Shown here one piece after another: positions 11,001 through 23,868 of a DNA stretch of 64,000 nt (position 1 is its first letter; each line of letters opens with the position of its first letter). The stretch spans positions 992,001 through 1,056,000 of the forward strand of contig CM018694.1 in NCBI GenBank assembly GCA_009363875.1, in the 5' to 3' direction. Below the pieces are notes generated by a model that searched no databases, was not told the DNA's origin, and worked only from the letters and a program-made list of their open reading frames with translations. The translations under genes were made by a program, and so were the position numbers. Source of the DNA: Mikania micrantha. Taxonomy: Eukaryota; Streptophyta; Magnoliopsida; Asterales; Asteraceae.

Positions 11001-12189
11001 TGTAACATCAGTGCCGGACGCGTACCGGAACAGTGATTTCAACAGTAAATTTGTACAGTAACTCAGGTACACATTACGTGAAACTATGTTTATACTATTG
11101 ATGCATTTGATTATCATGAAAATATTAAACGATTGTCTGAATCTGACTGAAATCTTAGGATTTAACAGTCAGAAAACATGTCAGACAACACAGTGTTGAA
11201 ACATAAACACTTGATGTGATATTATTTGGTGTAAACGTATGTGAGGTTAAACAAAACAAAACCTTAATGGTTATGATTACGGAATGCTAAACCGACGAAT
11301 TATTCGTATAGGTGACGATCTGTACGAATGATTCTGAAAGTTTAACGTTTTGAAATAATGACTTAACAATAGAAAACAAGAATCAGAAAGCCAAACCATC
11401 GACGTGTTCGTTCGAATGACGATTCAAACGAATACGCGCGATGGTGACGCGATCTGACGAAACGAATAACGATACGAACGATCATAAAGTTAAGGAAATA
11501 TAATATTTCCTATTTTACAATTTTGAAACTCATCATAAATAAGATTAAACTAAACTATTTTATTACATCGCGAAATAATAAATGAAACGCGTAAAATATT
11601 ATAATTCGATAAATAAATAAACGCAATTATATTTAAAATAATTTCTAATAATGTTCGTATTCTAAATATTCTAAAATATCTCTTTTTATTTAAATTTATA
11701 GAATACGCGCGTAACGGCCCGGATACGCGACGAAATTACGAACCGAGCAACCAAAACGAAGCCGAACACCCACGGGGTATTTAAACCCTAAATGAGGCAT
11801 TAAATTCATTTTTGCATCATCTCTCTTTCTCTAAAATTCTCTCAAACCGTCACCACCATCTTCACTCAAGATCCCAACTTCAAACCACGAGATCTCCCTC
11901 AATTCTTGACGAAATCACGTGATTCTTGCGCCTAAACGACCATCTTGAAGTCCTCTACCTTAAAGTACAACTCATCTGAAGTGTTATCCGGCAGAATCGA
12001 AGGTATTTGAGCATAAACATTCTGAGAATTAGGGTTTCTTGTCCTTAGATCGAAACACACACATGACCGGTTATGAGTCTTCTCTTTCGAACTTCCCCTC
12101 GTCGAGAACTAGCAGATGTGCAACAGAAACATGAGAACGATCTGAAGGGTGTTTGAGGTTTCATGAGGATGACAAGCTTCTACAGGTTC

Positions 12190-12750
12190 GGGAACTGGGA
12201 GGCTGCGGCCGAACCCTGCAAGGGGTGGCCGAACCATGTTTGAGAGACGAACCCTACGGGGTTAGCCAACCACCGAACCTTCTGCTCAATCCCCGAACCC
12301 CTTGGCTGCTACGAACCTAATCCACAGATCGACGAACCACCAGTGGCGAACCATACATCTCACGAACCATGCATGGTACCTACGAACCTGTTACAGCCAC
12401 CTCAGCCGAACCCTATTACTTCCCAGCCGAACCCTCGGTGACACCAAACTATGCAGCAGTCACGAACCATACCCGAACCTAGTTGCAGCGAACCATCATC
12501 ACATGCCAAACCTTTTTGCAGGGCTGCGAACCCTACCCCTGTTCACGAACCCTATTTCGACCGAACCTAGCTAATTCCCCCCCCCCCCCACATGTCGCGA
12601 ACCCTACTTCTACCAAGTCTGCGGGCCGAACCTTGTGACTTATGGCGAACCAATGACCATTGAGCGACTAAGGGATGTGACGAACCGTGCCACTACCTAT
12701 GCATAGCCTAACCCCACCCTTAGCGCCGAACCTTGGGATGTATGGAAACT
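12190..12750. repeat. CGAACC array inside the solo LTR
   Basis: About twenty-five CGAACC hexamers separated by GC-rich spacers of roughly 10-30 bp, including a run of 13 C at 12577-12589. The spacers bear no resemblance to those of the copia arrays. The TSDs place this array inside the solo LTR, not in the copia host. Confidence 0.8.
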
Positions 12751-13785
12751 AAGGTTCGCTGGAACCCATTTGTGACCATTCGGCCTAAAGCCGTTGGCTT
12801 GGCCCAAGTGCTTCTGGCCCATTAAGCTTGATCCGGTCCACCTAATGTAAACATGTTTCGCCCCAAGACAAATAATTGATCCCTATGTATGGCCTGAGAG
12901 GAACCAAGCCCACTTCTTGGTGCAAGTGTAAACGATCGGCCCACATTGGAGTAGGCCCAATCCCTTGCTTTTCGGCCCAACATGAAATGTGAACCCATGG
13001 AATAGCCTAAGCCCAACAGCCCAATAAACATTGACCCCATACCCTTATTATTCGGTCTAAGTCCTAAAGCCCACTAGTTATGACCCAACATAAACACCAA
13101 GGCCCAATACACCTAGTCGGCCCTAACTATATTGCGGGCCACCTCATTTAGCTTGGGCCCATGATCCAATAATTCGACCCGCATCTCTAAAACAGGAAAC
13201 AAACACTTAATAACGATTTTAAGGGTTTTGATCAATACATTTATTAACATATAATGACAAGTGATGAAACTTCAAGAGTGGAGTTTGATTTAAACATATA
13301 ACACAAGGGCTTGTGATAACAAGGAACCATAATAAGAGAAAATGGGTCGAATGAGGATTGAAACCACGGGTGTTAGCCAATTGTATGGCTAACACATGCA
13401 CACGCACACAAATCTATTACACTTAATACTTATAAAATAAATTCAACGTGAAATCAATACAGGAGCGTGAACATTTCAACAAGGGCAATCAAAGAGAGAG
13501 CGTGCATTCTTATTATAGTTAGTCAATCACTACGGACACAAGGTGAGTTCATTTGTCCCTTTTCAAACTTATTTGTTTTACTTCGGGACTGAGAAGCATG
13601 TTAAACATTTTCATATAATTATTGAAAGATTGTTTAATGCTTTAAACTTAAACATGATACTTATGTCGAAACTTATGATTGAAACTTAGTATTCTTTGAA
13701 AAACAGTAGACTTGAAACGTGTACGTTAAACTTGTAGCTTGAAACCATATGTTAGATGCTTATGAGACTTGATGCTTATACTTGT

Positions 13786-14040
13786 GAAACTTTATACTTT
13801 AGACATGAGACTTGAGACTTATACTTGTGAAACTTTATACTTTAAACATGAGGCATGAGACTTATACTTGTGAAACTTTATACGTTAAACATGAGACTTG
13901 AGGTCTATACTTGTGAAACTTTATACTTTAAACATGAGGCATGAGACTTATACTTGTGAAACTTTATACGTTAAACATGAGACTTGAGGTCTATACTTGT
14001 GAAACTTTTTACTTTAAACAATGTGTGAGACTTGATACAA
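13786..14040. repeat. 43-bp tandem repeat, six units
   Basis: Units start GAAACTTTATAC at 13786, 13829, 13872, 13915, 13958 and 14001, an exact 43-bp period. Two variants alternate (ACTTTAAACATGAGGC and ACGTTAAACATGAGAC types), so duplication also occurred as an 86-bp dimer. Confidence 0.9.
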
Positions 14041-14139
14041 ATTTATGGGATTCATGATGAAACATTGTGTGAACACTTGAAACTTTATGCTTGGAACTAC
14101 TACTTGCGCATGAAACATGGTACATATATCTAATCATAG

Positions 14140-14580
14140 GTTACGTAATGGCTAAACTACTGGTAATCCAGAGCTTGTACCTATGGATTGAGATATATGA
14201 AAAACATAAACGTAACGAGACTAAGCTTCTATATAAGAGACATGTAATTGCTAAACTACTAGTAGTCCAGAGCTCTTGGTCAGCATATATGAGGTATGTA
14301 ATTGCTAAACATAAACATAACGATGCTAAGCTATTATCTATATAAGAGACATGTAATGGCTAAACTAATGGTAATCCAGAGCTTTTGTCTGCTTATATGA
14401 GATATGTAATTGCTGGAATTACTTGTGTATGCATGGCTTGTGTCTATGTATGAGATATGTAATTGCTAAACTACTGGTAAACCAGAGCTTTTATCTTGTA
14501 TAGGAGACACGTAATTGCTAGACTAAGCTTAACTAATCTGTGAGCTACGTAATTGCTAAACGACTGCTAGTGCAGAGCTT
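14140..14580. repeat. Degenerate GTAATTGCTAAACTAC repeats
   Basis: At least seven degenerate copies of GTAATTGCTAAACTACTGG followed by TAATCCAGAGCTT, with unequal spacing (about 40-110 bp). An older tandem array than the 43-bp block next to it. Confidence 0.75.
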
Positions 14581-15340
14581 GTACTCACGTATGGGATTAG
14601 GGATATCTAAACTATGTGCGTGTGAAACTTGATGCTTGATAAACATACATTGAATCTAACACTTGTAAACAATATAGACTTGTAAACTTTGAAACAGACA
14701 ACAAAAGCATTGATGAGGAATGGGTTGATTGGTAGGCAAAATGCTTAATTATTATTAACAACAGTGTCATATCTGGATTAGTATGTGGTGGGATGTTGGC
14801 CAGGGCTTGTCCCTTACATATGCCCTATATATAAGCATACCGATGTGGATATTACATGTGGAGTTAATGAGGTTAAGGTTTTACCGAAGGAGGTTTGTTA
14901 AGACTATTTTAAACTTCTAAACTTTATGAACTCACCAACCATTGTGTTGACTTTGTTTTCTTACATGCATTCTCAGGTGATGAAACAGGTTTAATCTAAG
15001 GCTTTTGGATTGGATACTAGGCGGCCCAGATAGAGGACCTAGTAGACTTTTGTGAAGCACATCTTTTGTTGACGATACACATTATTTTTGATATCTTGTA
15101 CATATACAAGATATAGACATGTTATTCTTTTGACAGGTTTACTTAGTTAAATTGCAGAACATTGATATTGTAATTTAACTTTGTAATCCTAGATATCATT
15201 TGATCGTGCTTTAGTTATTTTTAAACATTGATGCTATGTAAACAATCTGATCACCTTGATTATCACCCACGATATCACACCCCGAGAACCTTCCGCCCGA
15301 CGGGGACTTCGATCCAACCCCGCCGGCTCGGGGTGTGACA

Positions 15341-16654
15341 GCGAACCTAGCTAACGAACCTTTGCCAGCGAACCTAACCAGCAACCCTAGCTAGCGAACC
15401 TTCTCCACGAACCTTTATCAGACGAACCTTTTAAAAATTTTGATTTTTCTTTAAATTTCAAAACAAATTCATGTTTAATTGTTCCAAAGTCAAACAAATA
15501 ATCAAAAATTATTGATTTAACATCAGATAAAAAATAAAATCTTTTTGTAATTTTAAATTTTTTTTAAAAAAAACAATTAAACTACAATTTTAACAAAACT
15601 AACTACACAATAAAAAATCAAATCTTTTTGTTTGAGAAAGATCCTGACATGAGATCATATTATTTTATAATTTTCAACACATCTGTTTGTATTAATTAAA
15701 AAATTTATTTGCAAATTACAAGTCCAAGATGATTGTTAGTATACTTATCCTTTTAAGTTTAATTACTTAGTCAAGAAATCAGTTTAAACAAGATTCTCAA
15801 AACACTTTATAATAATCCATTTACTTGAACACATCCCCGATTTGTGAATAACTAATCAAACATAAATGTTCTTAAAACTTATTATTTCAATTTTAACCAG
15901 TCTGATCATGCAAAAAAAACAGAATTTCTTTTTGAAAATAACAAAATAGAAAATAATTTGAATTTGTTCAAAGTCTTGGAATCAAGGTTGATACTTACGT
16001 ATGCTCAAATGATCCAGAAAATGAACTAAACAATAATTTAAGATTAAGTTTTTAACAATCAGTTCGATATTTTCATATACGCAGAGATTGTCCAAATCTT
16101 AATCAGAACCAAGAAAACAAATTTGAATCGTTTAAAGCTATAACAATCAGGTCGATACGTAAGTATACACAAAGAATGTTCCAGCTTTAAACTAAAATAA
16201 AATGAAAAACAAAATCAGAATTTCTTTTAAAAATTAAACACATGATCAAACTAGTACTTTGACTTTTTGTTCAAGAAACATTTTGTCAGAAAAATTACCA
16301 CTCTTTCAGGACAAAACTAAGTACTGTATTCTAAGCATTTGTTTCTTATAAAGTATAATCAAAACTTTGTTTAAACTTATCCTAACTAAGTTATAAACCT
16401 ACTTCCACATCATACTTAGTACTTGTAATTATTTTTAATTTTTCATAATACATACAGATACGTTTCCAATTGCAAATAATGTACAATCATTTCTCACTAG
16501 GTCAAATCAATTTCTCAGATTTTTTAATTTTTTAATGTTTTTGTGTTTTTGGTTTTTCAAATGTTTTTGTATTTTCAAAATTTTCTCCCCCTAAAAACTA
16601 AAACGCAAAAGAAGAAAAATTAAAATATCTGATGTTAATTCAATAAAAAAATGA
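15341..16654 (-). other. Non-coding region between pol and extra ORF, part 2 (A)
   Basis: The end of the CGAACC array (15341-15430) is followed by AT-rich DNA homologous, in reverse, to 25277-26460 of B and 55622-56830 of E. It keeps the three stem-loops seen there (about 15970-16191, with TTTAAAGCT at 16131-16139 pairing AGCTTTAAA at 16183-16191). No ORF. Confidence 0.8.
16583..16592 (-). promoter_or_regulatory. Internal purine tract after pol (A)
   Basis: The minus strand reads AGGGGGAGAA about 60 bp beyond the pol stop, nearly matching the tract at the 3' LTR. All four copies (A, B, C, E) have one here. Several purine tracts downstream of pol are a known Sirevirus trait. Confidence 0.75.
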
Positions 16655-19600
16655 TTACGAAGGAAGTTGATTCTTGATTACCTCACCCATGACCCGAATT
16701 CCATTTAATTTGAGTAAATACTCAAAACGGTTTTTGTCAAAGGCCTTGGTGAGAAGGTCTGCCCTTTGCTCGTTTGTGTGTATCTTCACCACATCAATCA
16801 GTTTCTTTTCATAGCAATCACGTATGAAATGAAACCGAATATCAATGTGTTTGGAACGTGAATGATACACTGGATTCTTTGTGATAGCAATAGCAGCCTC
16901 GTTATCAACATGAATCGGGGTAGTTTGAAAATTCAGTCCATAGTCTCTCATCTGTTGTTGTATCCACAAAACTTGGGAACAACAACTGGCAGCTGCTACA
17001 TATTCAGCTTCACATGTAGATGTAGCAACAGATGTCTGCTTCTTACACTGCCATGAGACTAGCCTTTCCCCCAAAAACTGAGCACCTCCAGTTGTAGATT
17101 TGGCATCAGTCTTACATCCTCCATAATCAGAATCACTATAAGCATGGAAGGAAAAGTTATCATCCTTAGGATACCACAAACCGGTGTCTGGTGTACCCTT
17201 CAGATAACGAAGAATCCTCTTGACTGCAATCAGATGAGAAACTTTAGGCTTAGATTGATAGCGAGCACAGATACTTGTAGTGAATACAATATCCGGTCGT
17301 GAGGCAGTCAAATACATCAAGCTCCCGATAATTCCACGGTATAACGTAGCATCAATTAGCACCCCCTTAATATCAGGCTCAATCCCGTGATTGGGCTGAA
17401 TGGGCATGGAAATGGGTTTACAATCAAGCATGCTAAAACGTTTTAACACGTCTTGAATGTATTTTGTCTGATGAATGAAGATTCCTTCATCAGTCTGATC
17501 AATTTGTAAACCCAAAAAGAACTTAATGTCTGACATGGCACTCATCTCAAACTTCTCAATCGTAACCTCTTTAAATTCCAAACACAACTGTTCATCAGTA
17601 AACCCAAAGATGATGTCATCTACATAGATCTGAATAAGGAGAATGTCCTTGCCCTTTTCCCGATAAAACAGTGTCTTGTCAATCTGACCCCTATTGAACC
17701 CGTGTTCAATAAGGTGAGTCGAGAGGGTCTCATACCAAGCTCGAGGAGCCTGATGAAGACCGTACAGTGCTTTGTTAAGGAGGTATACCTGATCCCGGTG
17801 GATAGGATCCTCAAAGCCCGGTGGCTGACAAACGTACACTGTCTCCTTCAATGATCCATAGAGGAATGCAGACTTAATATCCAATTGAAACACCTTAAAC
17901 TTCTTGTGGGCAGCAAAAGCCAGAAAGAGTCTTATTGCTTCTAACCGCGCCACTGGTGCAAATACTTCGTCATAATCAATTCCTTCGATTTGTTTGAATC
18001 CTTGAACAACTAAATGTGCCTTGTTCCGAACAATCACGCCTCGGTCATCTCTCTTACACCGTAACACCCATCTGGTGCCTATCTTCTTCTCACCCTTTGG
18101 CAAATCCACTAAATGTCATACTCCCAGTTTCTGAAATTGATTTAGCTTCTCTTGCATGGCCTCCACCCAGGCAGGCTCATGCAGTGCCTCAGTTACAGAC
18201 TTTGGCTCAATCTGAGAAATAAATGCAGAATGCATCCATAACTCTTGAGTCCCATGAGTTTTCTCCAACTCAACATACAAACTATCTGCATTTGCCACTT
18301 GATTTCTGGTCTGTACTCCTACAGATGGATTTCCAATGATCTGCTCCACAGGATGATTCACATGGACTCTAGTCACTGGCACTTGCGGAATTCCAACATC
18401 ATGATCAAGATTTGTGATATTCTGATCTACATCTTGATCATTAGAAACTGCATCTTCAAAAATATCCTGATCATCCTCCGATGACCAGTCATCATTAACT
18501 GCTTCAGAAGTGCCTTCCTCAGTTGGATGATTATCATCAACCTGATGAGAAACTCCTTGATCTTCAGAATTTTGTAAGTCATATAACATCTGCAAAGATA
18601 TTTCATCATCAGTAACATTAGGAGACAAGTTAAAAGACTCAAAAAGTTTATCATAGTCGAAAAGACAATTTGGACCTTTGCCTTCAGGTATCGGTGTATG
18701 TCTTTGAACATCCACATTATACCAGAGTTCCACAACACCCGTGCGTTTGTTAAACACACGTTTGTTGGGTAGGCTGTACCCAAGAAAGAAACCTTGTTCA
18801 ACCTTAGAGTTGAATTTAGCATATTTCTTTAGCATAGTACAAGGAGCCCCGAAAGGTTCCAAGTGTTCCAAATTCGGTTTTCGATTTTGAAGAAGTTCAT
18901 AGCAAGTCTTATTATGTCGTTTGACAATCAGCACTCGATTGAGAGTAAAACAGGCGGTCGCTATGGCTTCACTCCATAAAGTAATGGGCAGCTTCGAATC
19001 AGCAAGCATAGTTCTAGCAGACTCGATCAATGTACGATTCATTCTCTCAGCTACACCGTTCATCTGTGGTTCATACGGTGCACTGAATTGCTGCTGATAC
19101 TCTTCACATTAATCGGTCCAAACAGATCCACGTGAAGTAGTTCCAATGGTTTATCAATAGAAAACACTGTTTTGGACTTATGTGACCTCCTCTTCTGTTT
19201 ACCCTTTTTACAAGAAACACACACATAAGGTAATTTGAAATGTTTAACCGGTACACCATCAATCAAGTGATTGTGTACAAGATGATTCATCTTTCTGATG
19301 TGTATGTGACCCATTCGTCTGTGCCAAGACCGAGTATCCTGCTCTATGGCCTTCGACACCAGACACGTCTCAACCTTGTTTACCGTCTCCGCATTAGCCT
19401 TGTCCAAAACATACAAATCTTTACACCTGTCAGCAGTCATCAAAATCCAGTCATCTGGAATCTTAATTCCTTGTTTGAGCACATAGCATTTCTTATCATC
19501 AAACAATACCTGATAACCTTTATCACTAATCTGTGATACACTCAAAAGATTGTTAATTAACTCCTTGCAGTAATTCACATTGTCAAAGGAAACTTTACAA

Positions 19601-19776
19601 TTAGTCAAACTACCACTCCCGGTAATCTGACCACCTTTGTCACCTGCAAAGTTAACATAACATCCTTTTGTCTCCCTGAAATCTTTCAGCAATCCTAACT
19701 CTCCTGTCATGTGCCGTGAGCATCCACTATCAACAATCCATCGACTGTTGATATGGCCCATGAATGCCACTTGCAC
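16655..19776 (-). pseudogene. pol of element A (protease-integrase-RT-RNase H)
   Basis: Reads in order: protease (WIVDSGCSRHMTG), GAG-pre-integrase zinc finger (WHRRMGH...CVSC), start of integrase (VDLFGP), integrase C-terminal part (NGVAERMN, FFLGYS), RT (GTRWVLRCKRDD, ALYGLHQAPRAWYETL, YVDDIIFG) and RNase H (YSDSDYGGCKTD, STCEAEYVAAA), ending IKNQLPS. Compared with E it has lost about 220 bp between VKSI and the CAGCAG site, removing the core with the second catalytic Asp and shifting frame near 19095. A TGA at 18116-18118 replaces a Trp codon just before the RT. It cannot encode an active integrase. The RT-RNase H part is otherwise open. Confidence 0.9.
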
Positions 19777-19798
19777 AATAAATTAAAACAAAATTTTA

Positions 19799-22773
19799 TC
19801 AGTACCAAAAGGGATGACTCCCGCCATTCCGGCGTTGAGTCTCCCCGAACAGCCTCCCGCCTTTCGATCTTGATGAACTACTTGAAGACCCATCTTCCAA
19901 GTATTCATCCTTCCTCACAAAAAATCTATCATCTAACCTGTGTCTGGATTTCCAAAAAGAATTAGAATTAACATTTTGTTTTGAAAATCTTTTAGGAGAA
20001 AAATTGTCATAAAATTCATCATCAGATGATGATGTCTTTTTCAAAACTCTTTTTACCTTTTGTTGGTTATTAAAAGATTGTCTTTTATGAAACTTTTCCT
20101 CCTTTACCCAGACACACTCAGGATCAAATTTCCTGAGAATTCTCATCTCCTCTTCACTAGGCTTTACCCTCCTAGGACTCCCACTAGAATGGATCACATG
20201 ACTGTCATTAACAGAAGTTTTCTTCTTGATCTTGTGATTTGGACAATTTGCTGATATGTGTCCTTTTCCTCCACAAGTGAAACACTGTCGTGTTTCTCGT
20301 GGAGTAAAAGTATGAAATCGGTTGCAAGTGTCCAAATCACAGTCAGCAATGACATGACCCACTTTCCCGCATCTGTAGCATTTCCTTGATGACACATTCT
20401 TTGGATTTGATTCATCACACCTCTTAGATGAACCCAAAGATTTGGATACTACAGATGGAGATAAAACCTTATTCTTCAAAACAATAGCTTTTGTCTTGAC
20501 ATTCTTTTGAGAAATCTTTGATTTGCCCTTGTTTCCAGCCCCACTTTGGTTAACCTTGTCATCCACTTTGACAAACTTCTTATCCACTTTTTCAGAAATA
20601 CCCTTTTGCTTTTGAAAAGAATTACTCGACTCTCCTTTCTGTGTAGTCGAAGACTTAACAAACACAGTTGGCTTAAGAGTAGAGGAAGTTATGACTTTTA
20701 AATCTAGTTTGGAAACAGACTTTTGTTTACCCACTGATTTCCCAGCTAATTTCATTTCAGACTTTGGTTTCTGAAAAATTTGACTCTTCTTCTCTACACT
20801 CTTAACTTGATGATCAACATATTCACTTTCATGAGAAGATGAACTTTCCACATCCTCAGACACTTGATCAGACATATTTTCCTTTAAGGAAACCGGATCA
20901 ACTTCCAATTCTGGATCAAATTGTGGTCTTGATACATAACTTTGAGGATTTGGCACAGCATGAAAACCAATACCAGAAGTATCACGCGAAGATCTTTGCA
21001 TAGCCGCAAAGTAATCGATGACATATGCTGAATTCTGGTAGTTTTCAAGCTTGGCTTTGTTCAACTCAGCTTCAGATTTTGCAGCTGATAACTCTACTTT
21101 CAACATCTGAACTGAATCCAGATGCACAGAAACAGCATGATTATTCTGTAAAACCTTGATTTTCAAATCTTCGTTTTTTTTTTTGCAAGATCAGTTATCT
21201 TTTTGTCAAATGCCTTTTCTTTTGAAATCAACTTTTTATTGGCTTCTGTGCATTCTCTCAGATCAGAAGTTAACTGAGAGTTCATCTCTTTCAATCTATC
21301 AATCATCTCAAGCAGATCATTATGTACCTCATTCACCTCATCAACCTTTTCCTTTCCTTTGCTAGATTCTTCTTCCAATGAAGCCATGAAAGCACCCATA
21401 AGATCATCATACTTTGTGCCCCAGTCATAACCTTCATCAGCTTGACTCACAAGTGCTTTAGAAGATGATTCTTCAGATTTCTTTTTCTTTTTCGGATAAT
21501 CTTCCTTAGGCTTGAATGGATTCAGATTTCCCTGCTTCTTGGGATTCTTGCACTCTCTAGCAAAGTGACCATGTTCACCACAGTTATAACAGTGAGTAGA
21601 TTTTGGATTGAATCCAAATTTGGTGTTTCGATCAAAGGTGAATTTCTTCCCGGTCTTCTTCTCATACCGATTAATTCTTCGAATAACACTCGCCAAAGCC
21701 CACTGCGTATCTATCAGTTCCATTTCATCCTCATCAATTTGTGCATAATCTTCAAAAGTCAGATTTGCATTTCCAATTCTTCCAGCCACCTGTTCATCGT
21801 ATGCACTCACCACACACGATAAAATAGACATATGATCTTTAACCATTTCAACTGTAACCTTTTCCAAGTTAGTAGTGTTAAGCTGCACAGGAGGTGGTGC
21901 AGATTCAGACTTCTTCTCATTGATAGGACAGTGTGAACTAGAACTTGTAGACACCGAAGGACTCTGATTACTTTCTAAAGTTCTAGACACAAAAGCAGTC
22001 TGTATCTTGGCAGAGGATGCAGGTGGTGTAGCAACAGAACCACCTTACAAAGAAGGATCTTGTGTGACATTTACTCGCCTCGCTTTCCTTTTGTCCTTCA
22101 TTTCTTGTTCCTCAAGTTTCTGAATGAACTCTACCAATGTCAACCCAGGTAGATTCTCTCTCAATATGAGCACCAAGGAGTTCCATTTATCTGGTAATGC
22201 ATCAGCTAAACAATCAATCTTTTCATCTTCTGAGTACTCAATACCATATTTCCTCACTTCAGTCAACAAGTGTCTGTATCTGGTGATTAAGGCATCTAAA
22301 GTCTCATTTCCAATGATGTTAAAGTTCTCAAACTCTTTTCTGATGTTTGTAGCCTTCATCTTTTTCAGATTTGTATTGCCTTCAACTCTAGCCTTTAATG
22401 CATTCCAAAGACTGTAAGTTGTCTTGTGTTCATCAAACTGATGCAGGATTTGATTTGGAATGGCTTGACTCAATAACCAATAAGGTTTTTTCTCCGAGTC
22501 ATACTTTTTCCTTTCATCTACATTCAGTCTTTCCAATAGTTGAAACAAATCAGTACCAACCACCCTTGGTCTTTCATAAGGAGATAAGATTCTTTCCCAT
22601 AAGTTTGTATCTGTACCATTTAGATGAGTCTCAAAACGTCCTTTCCAGTTATCATAATCAGCTAAATCCAATAGCTTTGGCACTTTATTAGCACTGCCCA
22701 CTTCAGTCTCACTGATTAAAATGCTCTGAAATTTGGAGTTCTGACTGGCCATAGCAGCATACATCTCTGACAT
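19799..22773 (-). pseudogene. gag of element A (~990 codons, three CCHC knuckles)
   Basis: The start is MSEMYAAMASQN at 22773. The N-terminal two-thirds is a UBN2-type copia gag (LADYDNWKGRFETHL, LDALITRYRHLL). CCHC knuckle 1 is CYNCGEHGHFAREC. A Lys/Glu coiled-coil stretch follows, then knuckles 2 (CYRCGKVGHVIADC) and 3 (CFTCGGKGHISANC), and a Ser-rich tail ending NGGSHPFWY. A TAA at 22045-22047 replaces a Tyr codon. A frameshift lies at an 11-A run (21178-21188, T on plus) at a site where E has mixed sequence. This is large for a copia gag. The stop after PFWY is shared with E and appears to be the natural end. Confidence 0.85.
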
Positions 22774-22789
22774 GTTTTTCTGATTTTAA

Positions 22790-23490
22790 GCAGCGAACCT
22801 TTTCACTAGCCGAACCTCAGACGAACCTCAGCCGAACCTCCAGACAAAAATTAATCTTTTGAGCAGCGAACCTTGTTCTCAAGCGAACCTGCAAACAGGC
22901 AAACCTTCAGATAACCAACCGAACCTTTTGAGCAGCGAACCTTGATTTTAGGCGAACCTCGAAACTAGACGAACCTTCAGTTCAAGCGAACCCTCAGCCG
23001 AACTATATCTCACAAACCTTCCAACAAAGACGAACCTTTAACGAATCTTGCACCCGAACCTCAGACGAACTATGAACAGTAACCAGCGAACCTTAGGCGA
23101 ACTATCACCCAAACCTTGCCGAAGCTTGACAGAACCTTTGCCGAACCTTGGTCGAACCTTTGCCGAACCTTGTCCAAACCACAAACGAACCCTCTGAAAA
23201 AGCTTCTAACAGCGAACCTTTCTGTTCAGCAAGTCACAGGTTCGTCCCATGAACCTGTAACGCAAAATTTGAAAATTTTGGGAGGGAAACCTTCCAAAAC
23301 TTAAACAAAATCCTTCCAAAACTTCACCAAAACACTTCCAAATCTTCAATTGTTGTAATTCAACAACAAATGATGATAAACTCAGCCTCAAACTACAATC
23401 GATCAAGAAAATAAAAATTTTGGCCATCATGATCTTCAAATCTTCAATTACTTGAATTCTTTGAAATTGTAGTGTAGAACCTCAACCAAA
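22790..23490 (-). repeat. GGTTCG array in the 5' leader of A
   Basis: The leader between primer site and gag holds about thirty CGAACC hexamers on plus (GGTTCG sense), mostly at 22790-23260. The last ~230 bp beside the PBS is free of them. The leader of E (48532-49215) has the same organisation. Confidence 0.8.
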
Positions 23491-23491
23491 C

Positions 23492-23503
23492 GCTCTGATA
23501 CCA
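23492..23503 (-). promoter_or_regulatory. Primer-binding site, iMet type (A)
   Basis: The minus strand reads TGGTATCAGAGC, complementary to the 3' end of initiator tRNA-Met and standard for plant copia elements. It lies one base inside the LTR edge at 23505. Confidence 0.95.
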
Positions 23504-23504
23504 C

Positions 23505-23868
23505 TGTTGGTTTGATGAATTCCAATGAGGATCGAATACGAAGCTCTACGAACTATCAATGATGTGCGGAATCCATAATTGATATGTATAGAATTAAAAG
23601 AAGACAAACAATTCAATAATCAATCTTGTATATATCAACAAATGATTACAAGACTTCACTCAGAAACACACAGATCTCACACACGGAGAAAATCTCAGAA
23701 GGTTTGCTGAATTCTGTCAAAAGTTCTGATGAAAAACAGGCAAACCTTCTATTAAACACTCAGACCAGCGAACCTTATTTAGTAGCCGAACCCTTATTTT
23801 CGCCAGCCGAACCTTCTATAAACTCAGACCAGCGGAACCTTCTATAAACTCAGACCAGCGAAACTTAT
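23505..23868 (-). repeat. Truncated 5' LTR of element A
   Basis: Collinear with the 3' LTR (6087-6617) for about 300 bp. A deletion between GCCGAACC repeats and a short local duplication (CTTCTATAAACTCAGACCAG twice) follow. It is then cut at about 23868 and joined directly to mid-RT sequence of element B. The outer part of the LTR and its TSD are gone. Confidence 0.85.

Larger units (their letters stand above)
11001..15340. mobile_element. 4.34-kb solo LTR with TSD GCGAA
   Basis: Starts TGTAACATCAG and ends GGGGTGTGACA, flanked by the perfect duplication GCGAA (10996-11000 and 15341-15345). The flanks rejoin inside element A's motif array. No primer site or retroviral ORF is present. From left to right it holds an AT-rich part, a TATTTAAA string near 11787 followed by a CT-rich leader-like stretch, a CGAACC array (about 12190-12750), a GGCCCA-rich part (12780-13160), and two tandem-repeat blocks (13786-14580). 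It is probably a Ty3-type LTR, but the family is not certain. Confidence 0.85.
6087..23868 (-). mobile_element. Copia (Sirevirus-like) element A
   Basis: A near full-length minus-strand element. From its 5' side it holds: truncated LTR (23505-23868), iMet primer site, leader with motif array, gag, pol, internal purine tract, ~2.1 kb of non-coding DNA (plus a 4.34-kb solo LTR insertion), extra ORF, purine tract, 3' LTR (6087-6617). It is defective: nonsense codons in gag, pol and the extra ORF, a frameshift in gag, and loss of most of the integrase core. Roughly ten differences are visible over the first ~280 aligned LTR bases, so it is older than E and G. Only the low-side TSD candidate, CCAAG, survives. 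Confidence 0.9.

Noticed and set aside
12302..12574. 90-codon ORF across the CGAACC array of the second solo LTR
   Set aside because: The open frame is a by-product of the repeated hexamer, which contains no stop in that frame.
21175..21190. 11-A run in A gag as a programmed frameshift site
   Set aside because: E has a mixed, in-frame sequence at this place, so the run looks like homopolymer slippage damage in one copy.
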